Shown here piece by piece: positions 9,204 to 19,799 of a DNA stretch of 64,000 nt. The notes beneath the pieces were generated by a model. It was not told the origin of the DNA, made no database searches, and saw only the letters and a program-made list of their open reading frames with translations. The position numbers and the translations under genes are program-made. Location: the NCBI RefSeq assembly GCF_020171805.1, contig NZ_JAIVAF010000001.1, positions 558,001 through 622,000 on the forward strand. Reading direction: 5' to 3'. Every line of letters starts with the position of its first letter. The first letter of the stretch is position 1. Source of the DNA: Guptibacillus algicola. Its GTDB lineage: Bacteria; Bacillota; Bacilli; Bacillales; Guptibacillaceae.

Positions 9204-9995
9204 GTCGATTTGTTTTACTGTTTTAACTGGATGCTCAAGCCAGTGAGTAGCAATTTTAGTGAAATTACCAATCGAACCTGTTGTTAAAAATGTGTGTGAT
9301 GGTTTTTCATCACCCGTATACAAAAGAGAGCTATATTCTAAAATTCCACTAACTTCATAAGCCGTTTCGTCACCAGAACATATGATGGATATCTCATCAC
9401 CCATAACCGATTGGATGACCTTCTGCAATAAAGGATAATGGGTACAACCTAAAATGAGTGAGTCAATTCCTTTATCCTTCAGTGGTTTCAATGTTGTGCT
9501 CACAATGTCGTACGTTTCTTGGCTATCAAGATTTCCAGCTTCCACAAGAGGAACAAACGGTGGACAAGCAAGACTCTCTACCTTGATATCATTATTTACA
9601 GATTTCAACGCATCCTTATAAGCACCACTTGCAATTGTTCCAGATGTGCCGATAACGCCAATATGGGAATTCGTCGTGACTTTTATTGCACTTCGAGCTC
9701 CTGGATTGATAACCCCCCGAACAGGAATCGTCAGCTGCTCTTGCAACTCTTTGAGAACAACTGCAGTTGCTGTATTGCAAGCAATGATCAACATCTTTAT
9801 TTGGTATTGCTCTAGTAAGAATTTCGTCATTTCCCACGTGTACTGTCTAACTTCTTCTGAAGGCCTTGGCCCATAAGGGCACCTCGCAGTATCGCCAAGA
9901 TAAACGATCTCCTCTTTTGGCAGTTGCCTCATTACTTCTCTAGCTACGGTCAATCCGCCAACTCCAGAATCAATTATGCCTATCGGTTTGTTCAA
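9189..9995 (-). CDS. racE: Glutamate racemase
   Basis: The enzyme makes D-glutamate for peptidoglycan, and in Bacillus also for poly-gamma-glutamate. The 268 residues show the cofactor-independent racemase pattern: IDSGVGGLT at the N-terminus, catalytic Cys73 in ACNTATA, Cys185 with His187 in LGCTHYP, and the GDTARCPYG loop. The start is a TTG at 9995 with GAGG nine bases upstream; the nearby ATG is out of frame and meets a stop at once. It sits between ysmB and gerM, as in B. subtilis. Confidence 0.96.
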   Translation of the reverse strand: MNKPIGIIDSGVGGLTVAREVMRQLPKEEIVYLGDTARCPYGPRPSEEVRQYTWEMTKFLLEQYQIKMLIIACNTATAVVLKELQEQLTIPVRGVINPGARSAIKVTTNSHIGVIGTSGTIASGAYKDALKSVNNDIKVESLACPPFVPLVEAGNLDSQETYDIVSTTLKPLKDKGIDSLILGCTHYPLLQKVIQSVMGDEISIICSGDETAYEVSGILEYSSLLYTGDEKPSHTFLTTGSIGNFTKIATHWLEHPVKTVKQIDLHSL

Positions 9996-10024
9996 TGCAT
10001 TTCGCCTCTCAAATCTGCTTATCG

Positions 10025-10474
10025 TTATTTAGTCTCCATCTCGCTATAAAGCAAGGCAAGGCTCTCTTCAAGAGCTTTCATTTGATGTTCAGAAAAATCT
10101 TTTGTTTTTTCTTCTAAGTACGCTTGCCTTTTCTGTATTACTTTTCTAATGATGTCGTGACCTTTTTCTAGTATATGAATTCGCACGACTCTTCTATCAT
10201 GTGGGTCCTTTACCCGTTTTACAAGCTCAGTCTTCTCCATACGATCAACGAGATCGGTTGTTGTACTACATGCAAGGTACATTTTATTGGATAATTCACC
10301 AATAGTAAGGTCTCCATTATCTGAAAGCCACTGCAATGCTAGGAATTGTGGTGGTGTTAGTGAGAATTCGCCTAATAATTCACGCCCATGCTGTTTAATA
10401 ATTCCTGCAACCATACGGAGTGACTTTTCTATATCAACGATTGATGCTGGTGCTTTGGTTAATTCTTCATGCAT
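10025..10474 (-). CDS. ysmB: MarR-family transcriptional regulator YsmB
   Basis: This 149-residue protein has the winged helix-turn-helix layout of the MarR family: [25 protein letters not shown], then the recognition helix region [20 protein letters not shown] and the wing [12 protein letters not shown] with the conserved D-R-R. Flanking helices would form the dimer. The ligand and targets are unknown. It lies 29 bases upstream of racE with no terminator between them, so they may be cotranscribed. Confidence 0.9.
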   Translation of the reverse strand: MHEELTKAPASIVDIEKSLRMVAGIIKQHGRELLGEFSLTPPQFLALQWLSDNGDLTIGELSNKMYLACSTTTDLVDRMEKTELVKRVKDPHDRRVVRIHILEKGHDIIRKVIQKRQAYLEEKTKDFSEHQMKALEESLALLYSEMETK

Positions 10475-10581
10475 CGGTTATCCCCCAATCTGTTTCATAT
10501 GTCTATTTTGATTGTATCCCTCCACAATTGCAAGGAGAGAGCTTCAGCAAGGGTTCTATGTAGACTTCTAGGTAATCCTAT

Positions 10582-10616
10582 AAAAAAAGAAGAGCTATAG
10601 GGAACTATAGCTCTTC
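10582..10616 (-). terminator. Terminator of ptsGHI
   Basis: A perfect 12-13 bp stem (10588-10600 with 10605-10616) with a four-base loop is followed by seven T. It overlaps the ptsI stop codon. Confidence 0.93.
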
Positions 10617-12332
10617 TGTAGCAAAGTGTTCTTGCACATAGTCAATAACTTCCTGGTTTGTTGCAAGAGAAAGTATGTGATCAATGTGAGAAGAAATTTC
10701 TTCTTTTGATAACTTAGTCATCTGGCTTCTTGCAGGGAGAATGGATGTAGCACTCATACTAAATTCATCTAGTCCAAGACCAAGAAGAATAGGTATAGCG
10801 ACTTGATCTCCTGCCATTTCACCACACATACCAGCCCATTTGCCTTCTTTATGTGCAGCATCGATAACCATTTTGACAAGGCGCAGAATTGCTGGGTTAT
10901 ATGGTTGATAAAGGTATGATACCTTCTCGTTCATACGGTCAGCAGCCATTGTGTATTGAATGAGGTCGTTTGTTCCAACACTAAAGAAGTCAACTTCCTT
11001 AGCGAATACATCTGCCATTGCAGCTGTTGCTGGAATTTCAACCATCATCCCAATTTCCATGTCGTCAGAAACATCGACACCTTCACTAGTAAGCTCCTCT
11101 TTCACGTCTAGGAGAATTGCTTTTGCCTGACGGAATTCATCAACAGAAGCAATCATTGGGAACATAACTTTTAGGTTACCGTAAACACTTGCACGAAGTA
11201 GTGCACGTAGCTGTGTACGGAAAATTTCCGTTTCTTCAAGGCAAAGGCGGATTGCACGGAAACCTAAGAAAGGATTCATTTCCTTTGGTAGATTAAGATA
11301 TGGTAGTTCTTTGTCGCCACCAATATCTAGTGTACGAATAACGACCGGCTTACCGTCCATTTTTTCAAGCACTTCTTTATACGCCTTGAATTGTTCTTCT
11401 TCAGTCGGAAGCTCGTTTCTTCCCATATAAAGAAACTCTGTACGGTATAGGCCAACGCCTTCTCCACCATTTTCAAGAACACCTTTTACATCTTCAGGTG
11501 TACCGATGTTAGCAGCTAACTCAACGTGCTTTCCATCTTTGGTCGTCGTCGGGTCATTAACAAGCTTTGCCCACTCTTGTTTCTTCGTTTCGAACTCTTC
11601 TTGTTTCTTCGTATATGACGCAACTTCTTCTTCAGATGCTCCGATGATTACTTTTCCATCGATTCCATCGATAATGACAGTCTTGCCTTCGATGTCTTCT
11701 GAAGTTACTGTTTTTGTTCCAACTACTGCTGGAATTTCCATCGAACGCGCCATAATCGCTGAGTGAGATGTTCTACCACCGATATCAGTAGCAAAACCTT
11801 TCACAAATTGCTTGTTCAACTGTGCAGTATCTGAAGGAGTTAAATCTTCAGCAAGCACGATTACTTCTTCAGTAATACTTGCTGGAGTTGTAAATGTAAC
11901 ACCAAGCAAGTGTGCAAGTACACGCTTAGAAACGTCGCGAATATCTGCAGCACGTTCTTTCATATATTCGTTATCCATATTCTCAAACATAGAAATAAAC
12001 ATATTCGAAACTTCATTCATCGCACTTTCGGCGTTAACTTTTTCGTTCGTTACTTTGTCTTTAACAGCATTCAACAACTCAGGATCAGATAAAACGAGAA
12101 GATGAGCAGCAAAGATTGCTGCTTTATCTTCTCCAAGCTGTTCATTGGCGTGGTTTTTAATTGCTTCTAGCTCTTCTTTCGCAATACTAACAGCACCGTT
12201 AAAGCGATCGATCTCAGCGTCTACATCATTGATTGCTTTCTCTTCAATTTCAAGAGCTGGATTTTCAAGAACGAATGCTTTAGCAATCGCAATTCCTGCT
12301 GAAGCGCCAATTCCAGTTAGTTGTTTAGACAT
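10605..12332 (-). CDS. ptsI: PTS enzyme I (phosphoenolpyruvate-protein phosphotransferase)
   Basis: Enzyme I takes phosphate from PEP and passes it to HPr, the first step of PTS sugar uptake. The 575 residues are the usual length. The phosphohistidine motif is [13 protein letters not shown] near residue 190. The PEP-binding C-terminal barrel shows [23 protein letters not shown], and the active-site [18 protein letters not shown] followed by CGEMAGD. The start overlaps the last base of the ptsH stop, which implies coupling. Confidence 0.98.
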   Translation of the reverse strand: MSKQLTGIGASAGIAIAKAFVLENPALEIEEKAINDVDAEIDRFNGAVSIAKEELEAIKNHANEQLGEDKAAIFAAHLLVLSDPELLNAVKDKVTNEKVNAESAMNEVSNMFISMFENMDNEYMKERAADIRDVSKRVLAHLLGVTFTTPASITEEVIVLAEDLTPSDTAQLNKQFVKGFATDIGGRTSHSAIMARSMEIPAVVGTKTVTSEDIEGKTVIIDGIDGKVIIGASEEEVASYTKKQEEFETKKQEWAKLVNDPTTTKDGKHVELAANIGTPEDVKGVLENGGEGVGLYRTEFLYMGRNELPTEEEQFKAYKEVLEKMDGKPVVIRTLDIGGDKELPYLNLPKEMNPFLGFRAIRLCLEETEIFRTQLRALLRASVYGNLKVMFPMIASVDEFRQAKAILLDVKEELTSEGVDVSDDMEIGMMVEIPATAAMADVFAKEVDFFSVGTNDLIQYTMAADRMNEKVSYLYQPYNPAILRLVKMVIDAAHKEGKWAGMCGEMAGDQVAIPILLGLGLDEFSMSATSILPARSQMTKLSKEEISSHIDHILSLATNQEVIDYVQEHFATEEL

Positions 12333-12598
12333 TAGTTACCTAGGCCTTCAGTTTCCATAACTTCAGTCAATCCAGAAATCGCTTCGTCAGCATCTGATCC
12401 TTCTGCTTTGATTGTAATTTCTGAGTTTTGCTGAATTCCAAGACTCATAACACCCATGATGGACTTAAGGTTTACTGATTTTCCGTTATACTCAAGCGTT
12501 ACATCTGAGCTGTATTGACCAGCTTTGTTTACTAGAGCTGTTGCTGGACGTGCATGGATTCCTGATTCACTTGTAACTGTAAAATTTTTCTCTGCCAT
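12332..12598 (-). CDS. ptsH: Phosphocarrier protein HPr
   Basis: HPr relays phosphate from enzyme I to sugar-specific enzymes II. In Firmicutes it is also phosphorylated on Ser46 and then acts with CcpA in catabolite repression. In this 88-residue sequence the catalytic His15 lies in GIHARPA and the regulatory Ser46 lies in [12 protein letters not shown], both at the canonical positions. It sits 31 bases after ptsG and overlaps ptsI. Confidence 0.98.
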   Translation of the reverse strand: MAEKNFTVTSESGIHARPATALVNKAGQYSSDVTLEYNGKSVNLKSIMGVMSLGIQQNSEITIKAEGSDADEAISGLTEVMETEGLGN

Positions 12599-12629
12599 AA
12601 TAAAATCCCTCTTTCAAATTAATATGATG

Positions 12630-14660
12630 TTATTTAGAAATCGTAATGATGTCTTTATCTTCACGAGAAACCGTACCTTCTTTTGCAAGGTCGATCTTTT
12701 CACCTTCATCAAGGTTTGTGAAGACGATAGGTGTAATCGTTGATGTCGCATGTTCTTTAATATAACCAAGATCAACTTTCATAAGCTTTTGACCTTGCTT
12801 AATCTCATCACCTTCGCTAACGAATACCTCAAATCCTTCTCCTTTTAGATTAACGGTATCAATTCCAACATGAATTAAGATTTCACGACCATTCACTGAT
12901 TCAATCCCAATTGCATGCTTTGTTGGAAAGACGTTGATAATCTTGCCATCAACTGGCGCAACCACTAATCCATCATTCGGTTCAATTGCGAACCCGTCAC
13001 CCATCATTTTACCTGAGAATACCTGATCTGGAACCTCAGTAATCGGGAGAATCTTACCCTCGATCGGAGCGATCAGATGATCTGCGCCTGACTTCTCTGT
13101 CTTAGGCTTTTCTTCTTTTTGCTCATCTTGTATAGGTTTCGGCGTTTTCCCGCTGATAATATCTTGAATCTGACCTTTGAGTCCATCAGATTGCGTACCG
13201 AAGATTGCTTGTATGTTGTTACCTACTTCCATGACACCAGAAGCTCCAAGACGTTTCAAGCGGTTTTTGTCAACTTCGCCTTTGTCCGCAACAGATACAC
13301 GAAGTCGAGTAATACACGCATCAAGGTTTGTTATGTTGCTTTCACCACCAAGAGCAGTAAGCACGTTATATGCAAGTGCAGTATTCTCTTGACCGTCATC
13401 AGCAACTTCATCTTCCTCATCTTCTTCTCTACCTGGCGTCATAAGGTTAAATTTACGAATCGCAAACCTAAACCCAAAGTAATAGATAACCGCAAACACA
13501 AGACCTACAGGTATAACGAGCCACCATGCAGTTCTACCTTGAATAACACCGAATAACAGGTAATCAATTACACCTCCGGAGAAGGTCATACCAATTTTAA
13601 CATTAAGCAACTCCATTGTCATAAAGGAAAGGCCTGCGAAAATGGCATGGATACCAAATAGCACTGGTGCAACAAATAAGAATGAGAATTCAATAGGTTC
13701 TGTAATACCTGTAAGGAATGATGTTAGCGCTGCAGAACCCATAATACCAGCGACAACCGCTTTCTTTTCTGGACGTGCTTCATGATAAATCGCAAGTGCG
13801 GCAGCAGGAAGTCCAAACATCATAAACGGAAACTTACCAGTCATAAATGTACCTGCAGTAAGTTCTGCTCCATCTTTTAATTGTTCAAAGAAAATCTTTT
13901 GGTCGCCTCGAATAATTTCACCGGCATCGTTTACATATTGACCAAACTCAAACCAGAATGGTGAATAGAAAATGTGATGCAATCCGAATGGAATGAGAGA
14001 ACGCTCGATTACACCAAATACAAAAGCAGCAAGCGCTGGGTTTGCATCAAGCATATTATGTGAGAAAGCATTTAATCCTGATTGAATTGGCGGCCAGACA
14101 AACAACATGATGATTCCAAGAATTAACGCTGAAACAGCCGTAGCAATTGGAACAAATCGTTTACCAGCAAAGAAGCCAAGGTATTGCGGAAGTTGAATAT
14201 TATAATACCGTTTATACATAAATGAGGCAAGAATACCGACGATAATTCCTCCAAACACACCTGTTTGAAGAGTAGGTATTCCTAGAACATTTGCATAAGA
14301 TGCACTGTCTGCTACTTGATCAGCAGAAACACCTTCTAGTACACCCATCGTAATATTCATTACTAGGAAACCGACAATTGCAGCGAGTCCTGCAACCCCA
14401 TCTCCATCTGATAAACCGATTGCTACCCCTACTGCGAATAATAGTGCGAGGTTAGCAAAGACGATTCCACCTGCTTCTTCCATTACAGTCGCAAGTAGTT
14501 GGAACCAATCTGCCGTAAGAAATGGCAGTTTTTCAAGCAAAGTTGGGTTTTGGAATGCGTTACCAAAACCAAGCAACAAACCAGCAGCAGGTAAAATTGC
14601 AACCGGTAACATAAGTGCTTTACCAACTCGCTGTAGAACACCAAACGCTTGTTTAAACAT
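12630..14660 (-). CDS. ptsG: PTS glucose-specific enzyme IICBA
   Basis: The 676-residue protein imports and phosphorylates glucose. Domains run IIC, IIB, IIA: about residues 1-400 are the membrane channel, residues 430-505 the IIB domain with phosphocysteine in [10 protein letters not shown], and residues 530-676 the IIA domain with phosphohistidine in [11 protein letters not shown] placed the start at the ATG at 14660 because AAGGAGG lies eight bases upstream and [16 protein letters not shown] is the family start. A 25-codon upstream extension would run through the leader. Expression is probably controlled by GlcT through the leader element. Confidence 0.95.
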   Translation of the reverse strand: MFKQAFGVLQRVGKALMLPVAILPAAGLLLGFGNAFQNPTLLEKLPFLTADWFQLLATVMEEAGGIVFANLALLFAVGVAIGLSDGDGVAGLAAIVGFLVMNITMGVLEGVSADQVADSASYANVLGIPTLQTGVFGGIIVGILASFMYKRYYNIQLPQYLGFFAGKRFVPIATAVSALILGIIMLFVWPPIQSGLNAFSHNMLDANPALAAFVFGVIERSLIPFGLHHIFYSPFWFEFGQYVNDAGEIIRGDQKIFFEQLKDGAELTAGTFMTGKFPFMMFGLPAAALAIYHEARPEKKAVVAGIMGSAALTSFLTGITEPIEFSFLFVAPVLFGIHAIFAGLSFMTMELLNVKIGMTFSGGVIDYLLFGVIQGRTAWWLVIPVGLVFAVIYYFGFRFAIRKFNLMTPGREEDEEDEVADDGQENTALAYNVLTALGGESNITNLDACITRLRVSVADKGEVDKNRLKRLGASGVMEVGNNIQAIFGTQSDGLKGQIQDIISGKTPKPIQDEQKEEKPKTEKSGADHLIAPIEGKILPITEVPDQVFSGKMMGDGFAIEPNDGLVVAPVDGKIINVFPTKHAIGIESVNGREILIHVGIDTVNLKGEGFEVFVSEGDEIKQGQKLMKVDLGYIKEHATSTITPIVFTNLDEGEKIDLAKEGTVSREDKDIITISK

Positions 14661-14703
14661 ATGTTTTCCTCCTTTTTTATCCCCAAATAAACAATGTATC
14701 AAA

Positions 14704-14815
14704 CTAAAAAAGACATGAGCAGAAAGGTATAACAAGTCAATCAGGATATACTATACCCCAATCGGTTGTTGTCATACCGGTTCCACTCATGCCTGATCGT
14801 ATCAGTAACACGCGT
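14704..14815 (-). promoter_or_regulatory. GlcT-dependent antiterminator (RAT) and terminator of ptsG
   Basis: The ptsG leader holds a RAT-like element at 14783-14815 with the dyad CTGAT/ATCAG and the conserved GGCATGAG. Downstream, CTCATG (14714-14719) followed by TTTTTT (14706-14711) can pair with CATGAG (14786-14791) of the RAT, forming a terminator. The two folds exclude each other, as in B. subtilis ptsG, where GlcT binds the RAT when glucose is present. Position directly between glcT and ptsG supports this. Confidence 0.85.
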
Positions 14816-14823
14816 ACCGTTAT

Positions 14824-15663
14824 TTATTTTGGAGAAAGCCTTTGCAAGTGCATCGTTAAGTAGACTGCTTCTGCTTCAGGAAATGTTGTAGCTAATTCCC
14901 GTTGCATGATTTTAATCAACTTCCAAGCAAGATTATAACATAGTGGATATTCTTCCTTCAACACTTTTTCTAGCCTTTTATGAGCTTCTACAGGAAGGTC
15001 TTGTTCACTTCGATCGATCGCGTGTCTTAGATGTCTAACGAGACGCAAATAATCAATTCCAGTCTTGCTGATCCGAAGTGAAAGTGAATCTTCTATTACA
15101 GAAACAAGTAGGTTGATCAAAGCTGAATATCTATTTATAGTAGAAAGGCTTCTGTTAGTGATTGCGCTATGGATATGAAGGGCAACAAAGCCAATCTCAC
15201 CATCCGGTAACTCCATATTAAGCTTGCTCTTTAAAAGCTGAATCACGCTTTCGGCAACGGTGTATTCTTTTGGATACATCGTCTGAGTTTCAACTAAGAA
15301 AGGATATTTCACATCTAACCCCTGCCGAAGTCGCTTAATCGCAAAAGATAGGTGGTCTGTTAACGAAACATGAATATGTTCGTCAAGATCTGCCCCTAGT
15401 TTCTCTTCAATGAGCGAAATTGCATCATTCATGATACCGATAAAATCTTCTGGCACATCTGTCAGAAGGAGCTTGTACTGTTCCTGCTCACTTTTGTTCG
15501 CAAGCACAAAGAATTTGTCTACTTTCGTGTCATCAAGCTTTTCACCATGTTTCTGGTTAAAGCCAATTCCTTTTCCAGTAAGCACAACTTCTTCATTTTT
15601 CTCTGTAAGAGCAATGACCACGTTGTTATTCAACACTTTTTTTATTTTAAATGGACCCCTCAT
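14824..15663 (-). CDS. glcT: Transcription antiterminator GlcT (BglG/SacY family)
   Basis: The 279-residue protein has an N-terminal RNA-binding CAT domain (residues 1-55, FKIKKVLNNNVVIA and LTGKGIGF) and two PRD domains of about 105 residues each. PRD histidines can be seen in HIHVSLTDHL, ALHIHSA and LVRHLRHAID. Phosphorylation of these histidines by PTS proteins would switch the activity. I prefer the ATG at 15663 over the TTG two codons upstream because AGGGG is then nine bases away. Its target RAT lies directly downstream in front of ptsG. Confidence 0.93.
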   Translation of the reverse strand: MRGPFKIKKVLNNNVVIALTEKNEEVVLTGKGIGFNQKHGEKLDDTKVDKFFVLANKSEQEQYKLLLTDVPEDFIGIMNDAISLIEEKLGADLDEHIHVSLTDHLSFAIKRLRQGLDVKYPFLVETQTMYPKEYTVAESVIQLLKSKLNMELPDGEIGFVALHIHSAITNRSLSTINRYSALINLLVSVIEDSLSLRISKTGIDYLRLVRHLRHAIDRSEQDLPVEAHKRLEKVLKEEYPLCYNLAWKLIKIMQRELATTFPEAEAVYLTMHLQRLSPK

Positions 15664-15794
15664 GTTCAAGTTCCCCTCATTAAACCGGTTTCATTTTTTA
15701 ACTATGAACGTATTAATAATAGTAAATAACTTATAGAACGTCAATGAGAAAACCTTCCACACTGAGTCAAAACATACTAATTTCTGTAAAATTA

Positions 15795-15828
15795 ATAAAA
15801 AGGCCGGCTCATTACAAGCCGGCTTTTC
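15795..15828 (-). terminator. Terminator of gerE
   Basis: GCCGGCT (15803-15809) pairs with AGCCGGC (15817-15823), followed on the minus strand by a T-tract. The 15670-15794 gap between glcT and this hairpin shows no gene. Confidence 0.85.
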
Positions 15829-16055
15829 TATATCTCTAATTCTCCCAGACGGAGTAATTCGACTACTGCCTGGGAACGCCCCTTTACCCCAAGCTTTTGC
15901 ATCGTGTTGGAAATATGGTTCCGAACTGTTTTCTCACTAATAAACAATTCTTCTGCTATTTCCCTAGTTGTTTTGTCTTGAACAAGCAATTCAAATACTT
16001 CTCTTTCTCGTTTAGTTAAAAGCGGCTTCGGTCGGTAGTGGTTCCCTTTCAACAT
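15828..16055 (-). CDS. gerE: Spore transcription factor GerE
   Basis: GerE is a small LuxR-type DNA-binding protein that acts in the mother cell late in sporulation with sigma-K to control coat genes. The 75-residue sequence is almost only a helix-turn-helix domain: LLTKREREVFELLVQDKTT, then IAEELFISEKTVRNHISN and LGVKGRSQAVVELL, very close to B. subtilis GerE (74 residues). I used the ATG at 16055, which has GGAGG upstream, not the longer frame. A sigma-K-like promoter lies upstream. Confidence 0.96.
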   Translation of the reverse strand: MLKGNHYRPKPLLTKREREVFELLVQDKTTREIAEELFISEKTVRNHISNTMQKLGVKGRSQAVVELLRLGELEI

Positions 16056-16112
16056 TCCACCCTCCTCGATAGGGCAACAAAGCAACTTCATTCAAAATTA
16101 ATATAGTCCATA

Positions 16113-16139
16113 CACTATATGTTTTTTTAACAGACGTGT
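16113..16139 (-). promoter_or_regulatory. Candidate sigma-K promoter of gerE
   Basis: AC (16138-16139), a 16-base spacer and CATATAGTG (16113-16121) match the sigma-K pattern AC-N16-CATANNNTA except for the final base. gerE of B. subtilis is sigma-K dependent. Confidence 0.45.
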
Positions 16140-16236
16140 TACATAATTTAGAATACTTTCTTGATGTGAAGGACAAAAATCTACCGACAGGCTTCTTCAT
16201 TCTTTGTCATTTCCTGAGAAATATTTTGTTTCATGA

Positions 16237-16277
16237 AGAAAACAAACAAGAAAGACCCCATTAATGGGGTCTTTCTT
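16237..16277 (-). terminator. Terminator of sdhCAB
   Basis: A perfect inverted repeat with AAGAAAGACCCCA on one side (16248-16277, short central loop) is followed by a T-rich tract on the minus strand, just after sdhB. Confidence 0.9.
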
Positions 16278-16290
16278 GAGATGAATCGAT

Positions 16291-17049
16291 TTATCGATCA
16301 CTTCCGAAGAAGTTCTTAAATGTTTGAAGAGAAGTCGCTCTGTTCATAGCAGCAATGGATGTTGTCAAAGGAATTCCCTTTGGACAAGATTGAACACAGT
16401 TCTGTGAATTACCACAATTCGCCAATCCGCCTTCATCCATTAATCCTTCGAGTCGCTCTTCTTTGTTCATCTCACCTGTAGGATGGGAATTGAACAAACG
16501 CACTTGAGAAACTGCGGCTGGTCCTATGAATTCAGAACGGCTGTTAACGTTCGGACATGCTTCCAAGCAAACACCGCAAGTCATACACTTGGAAAGTTCA
16601 TATGCCCACTGTCTTTTATTCTCTGGCATACGTGGCCCAGGACCAAGATCATGGGTTCCGTCGATTGGAATCCAAGCTTTTACTTTCTTTAGAGCATCGA
16701 ACATTCTACTGCGATCAACAGCCAAGTCTCTCACAACTGGGAACGTCGTCATCGGCTCAAGGCGGATCGGCTGTTCTAAGCGATCGACAAGAGCTGTACA
16801 TGATTGACGAGGCTTTCCGTTGATTACCATTGAACATGCTCCACAAACTTCTTCTAGACAACCCATTTCCCAAACAACAGGTGTTGTTTTCTCACCCTTT
16901 GCGTTTACTGGGTTACGTCTAATCTCCATAAGAGCTGAAATCACATTCATATTTTGACGATATGGAATTGTGAATGTTTCTTCATATGGTGAAGATTCAG
17001 GTCCATCTTGTCTTTTTATTTTAAGAGTAATATTACGTTCTTCACTCAT
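16291..17049 (-). CDS. sdhB: Succinate dehydrogenase iron-sulfur subunit
   Basis: SdhB carries electrons from the flavin subunit to menaquinone through three iron-sulfur clusters. In the 252 residues I see the plant-type 2Fe-2S motif (CLEEVCGACSMVINGKPRQSC), then CMTCGVCLEACP for the 4Fe-4S cluster and CVQSCPKGIP for the 3Fe-4S cluster. The start overlaps the sdhA stop by one base. It is the last gene of the operon, just upstream of a strong terminator. Confidence 0.97.
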   Translation of the reverse strand: MSEERNITLKIKRQDGPESSPYEETFTIPYRQNMNVISALMEIRRNPVNAKGEKTTPVVWEMGCLEEVCGACSMVINGKPRQSCTALVDRLEQPIRLEPMTTFPVVRDLAVDRSRMFDALKKVKAWIPIDGTHDLGPGPRMPENKRQWAYELSKCMTCGVCLEACPNVNSRSEFIGPAAVSQVRLFNSHPTGEMNKEERLEGLMDEGGLANCGNSQNCVQSCPKGIPLTTSIAAMNRATSLQTFKNFFGSDR

Positions 17050-18812
17050 TATTTAGTCCCCGCTTTCTTCTTCGAATAATCACGTTTACGAGGTGTAATT
17101 AATGATGTATCAACTTCTTCATAGTAGAATTCTGGTTTGTTGTTAACTGCATCGTATTTAGCCATCGTTGTTTTCAACCACTCTTCATCGTTACGATCTG
17201 GGAAGTCTGGTTTATAGTGCGCTCCACGGCTCTCATTACGGTTATATGCTCCTTGTGTAATGACACGTGCAAGCTGAAGCATGTTTGATAGCTGACGAGT
17301 GAAAGCGGCTCCTTGGTTACTCCATTTGGACGTATCATTAATATTGATGTTCTCGTAACGTTCCATCAATTCTTGAATCTTATTATCCGTTTCTAGAAGC
17401 TTATCATTATCTCTAACCACTGTTACGTTAGCAGTCATCCATTCACCAAGTTCTTTGTGAATCTGGTAAGCATTTTCAGTTCCATCCATTTTCAGGATAG
17501 CGTCTTGCTTCGCCTGCTCTTCTTGCTGATGACTTTCAAATAAAGAAGATGGCATATCTTCAACAGTGTTTTCAAGACCATTGATGTAGTCTACAGCATT
17601 CGGTCCAGCTACCATTCCACCATAAATGGAAGACAGCAATGAGTTGGCACCAAGTCTATTTCCACCATGCTGTGAATAATCACATTCACCAGCAGCAAAA
17701 AGCCCTGGAATATTTGTTTGTTGATTGAAATCTACCCATAGTCCACCCATTGAATAGTGTACTGCTGGGAAGATCTTCATTGGAACTTTTCTAGGATCAT
17801 CACCCATGAATTTCTCATAGATTTCAATGATTCCTCCAAGCTTAATATCTAGTTCTTTTGAATCTTTATGGGATAGGTCTAAATAAACCATGTTCTCTCC
17901 ATTGATTCCTAGCTTCTGACGTACACAAACATCAAAAATTTCTCTAGTAGCAATATCTCGCGGAACGAGGTTACCATATGCAGGATATTTTTCTTCAAGG
18001 AAATACCAAGGTTTTCCATCCTTGTAGGTCCAAACTCTTCCACCCTCACCACGAGCTGACTCACTCATTAGACGAAGTTTGTCGTCTCCTGGTATTGCAG
18101 TTGGGTGAATTTGAATAAATTCACCATTCGAATAGATCGCACCCTGTTGATAAAGAGCACCAGCAGCTGATCCTGTATTGATGACAGAGTTTGTACTTTT
18201 ACCAAAGATGATTCCTGGACCACCTGTTGCCATGATGACTGCATCAGCTTCAAAGCTTCTTATTTCGGAAGTCGTCAAATTCTCTCCGACCATTCCGCGG
18301 CACACGCCACCATCATCAATGATAGCGGATAAGAATTCCCAGCCCTCATATTTGTTCACAAGACCGGCTACCTCATGTCGGCGCACTTGTTCGTCAAGTG
18401 CATAAAGTAATTGTTGACCTGTTGTTGCCCCCGCAAAAGCAGTACGGTGATGCTGTGTACCACCAAAGCGACGGAAGTCAAGAAGGCCTTCAGGCGTTCT
18501 GTTGAACATAACACCCATACGGTCCATCAAGTGGATGATTCCTGGTGCTGCATCACACATCGCCTTAACTGGCGGTTGGTTAGCAAGGAAGTCTCCTCCA
18601 TAAACCGTATCATCAAAATGTTCCCAAGGAGAGTCTCCCTCTCCTTTTGTATTTACAGCTCCGTTAATTCCACCCTGCGCACAAACAGAGTGTGATCGTT
18701 TAACAGGAACGATCGAAATTAAGTCGACACTAACTCCGGCTTCGGCGGCTTTAATAGTAGCCATTAATCCGGCTAGTCCGCCTCCGACTACAATAATTTT
18801 ACCTTTACTCAT
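17049..18812 (-). CDS. sdhA: Succinate dehydrogenase flavoprotein subunit
   Basis: SdhA oxidises succinate to fumarate at a covalently bound FAD. The 587-residue sequence starts with the dinucleotide fold VVGGGLAGLMA. The flavinylated His lies in RSHSVCAQGG near residue 40. Active-site stretches include GGTQHHRTAFAG, HPTAIPG and the C-terminal ESRGAHYKPDFP. It sits between sdhC and sdhB in the standard Firmicutes order. Confidence 0.98.
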   Translation of the reverse strand: MSKGKIIVVGGGLAGLMATIKAAEAGVSVDLISIVPVKRSHSVCAQGGINGAVNTKGEGDSPWEHFDDTVYGGDFLANQPPVKAMCDAAPGIIHLMDRMGVMFNRTPEGLLDFRRFGGTQHHRTAFAGATTGQQLLYALDEQVRRHEVAGLVNKYEGWEFLSAIIDDGGVCRGMVGENLTTSEIRSFEADAVIMATGGPGIIFGKSTNSVINTGSAAGALYQQGAIYSNGEFIQIHPTAIPGDDKLRLMSESARGEGGRVWTYKDGKPWYFLEEKYPAYGNLVPRDIATREIFDVCVRQKLGINGENMVYLDLSHKDSKELDIKLGGIIEIYEKFMGDDPRKVPMKIFPAVHYSMGGLWVDFNQQTNIPGLFAAGECDYSQHGGNRLGANSLLSSIYGGMVAGPNAVDYINGLENTVEDMPSSLFESHQQEEQAKQDAILKMDGTENAYQIHKELGEWMTANVTVVRDNDKLLETDNKIQELMERYENININDTSKWSNQGAAFTRQLSNMLQLARVITQGAYNRNESRGAHYKPDFPDRNDEEWLKTTMAKYDAVNNKPEFYYEEVDTSLITPRKRDYSKKKAGTK

Positions 18813-18897
18813 AAGAACGGTTCCCCCTTAATTGCTAGCTCTGTCTGAAGGATATGTACCCTTTCAGAATTGGTGGTGAAGACAGTTCGTTTGTTTC

Positions 18898-19506
18898 TTA
18901 AACAAATGCGAAGAGCGCGCGTATACCAACGACTGAAAGAGCTAGGAAAATAGCCATGGTTACATATGTCATTGCACGCTGAGATTTCGGTGTTACAGTA
19001 AAGCCCCAGCTTACGAAGAAGGACCAGAGCCCATTAGCAAAGTGGAATACTGTACCAATTACACCAACGATGTAGAAAATCATCATCCCTGGATTTGATA
19101 GAATATCGACCATCATCTGATAGTTAACATCTGCTCCCATTGCAGCTTGTATCCTAGTTTGCCATACATGCCAAGTTACGAATATTAAAACGATTACACC
19201 TGAGATCCGCTGCATATAAAACATCCAGTTTCGTAAGTACCCGTATGTACTTACGTTATTCTTGGATTGAAATGCGATATATACTCCATAAATCGCATGA
19301 AATAATAGCGGTAAGAAGATAACAAAGATTTCAAGGAGGTACCTGAACGGTAAAGATTCCATGAAATGGGCTGCCTCATTAAATGCCTCGGGTCCTCTTG
19401 TTGCAAAGTGGTTTACTGTTAGATGCTGCGTAACATAGAGTCCCAGTGGAATTACTCCTAGAAGCGAATGCAATTTTCGGCTGACAAAGTCTCGACTTGC
19501 GGCCAT
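18898..19506 (-). CDS. sdhC: Succinate dehydrogenase cytochrome b558 subunit
   Basis: This 202-residue membrane protein anchors SdhAB and binds two hemes. It has five predicted transmembrane helices; likely heme ligands are His residues in RKLHSLLGV, TQHLTVNHF, LFHAIYG, TWHVWQTR and VFHFANGLW. It is the first gene of sdhCAB. The start codon at 19506 is followed by the typical MAASRDF sequence. No strong promoter stands out in the 280-base region upstream, which is shared with the divergent yslB. Confidence 0.96.
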   Translation of the reverse strand: MAASRDFVSRKLHSLLGVIPLGLYVTQHLTVNHFATRGPEAFNEAAHFMESLPFRYLLEIFVIFLPLLFHAIYGVYIAFQSKNNVSTYGYLRNWMFYMQRISGVIVLIFVTWHVWQTRIQAAMGADVNYQMMVDILSNPGMMIFYIVGVIGTVFHFANGLWSFFVSWGFTVTPKSQRAMTYVTMAIFLALSVVGIRALFAFV

Positions 19507-19799
19507 GTTTTGTGTGTCCCCCTTTTAAGTTGTTAAGCTACCATCTGCCACTGCATATTCTACTATAAAAGCCTTTGCATGCACAGAAATCATCGCTTTC
19601 TGTCGATTTTATTGTGACATAACCATTGTACTCCCATCATTTAGGAGCGTCAAGAAAACGCGTACATTTTGAGTTTTCTAAATTTATCTACATACGTCAT
19701 TTCATAAACATGCTAGGATATTATTCCTCTCTTTTCATGTATGTATGGAGGAATCCCTTCCAAACCGTTATAATAATATGAGACGAATTGGAGGAGTTT

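Noticed and set aside
13119-13556. Plus-strand 145-codon frame opposite ptsG
   Set aside because: Antisense shadow of the IIB and IIC coding region with no start signals.
18411-18695. Plus-strand frames inside sdhA
   Set aside because: They lie opposite a highly conserved enzyme gene and encode nothing recognisable.
19507-19787. CcpA cre site or strong promoter before sdhC
   Set aside because: AGAAAGCGATGATTTCT has some symmetry but does not fit the cre consensus, and no well-spaced -35/-10 pair was found.
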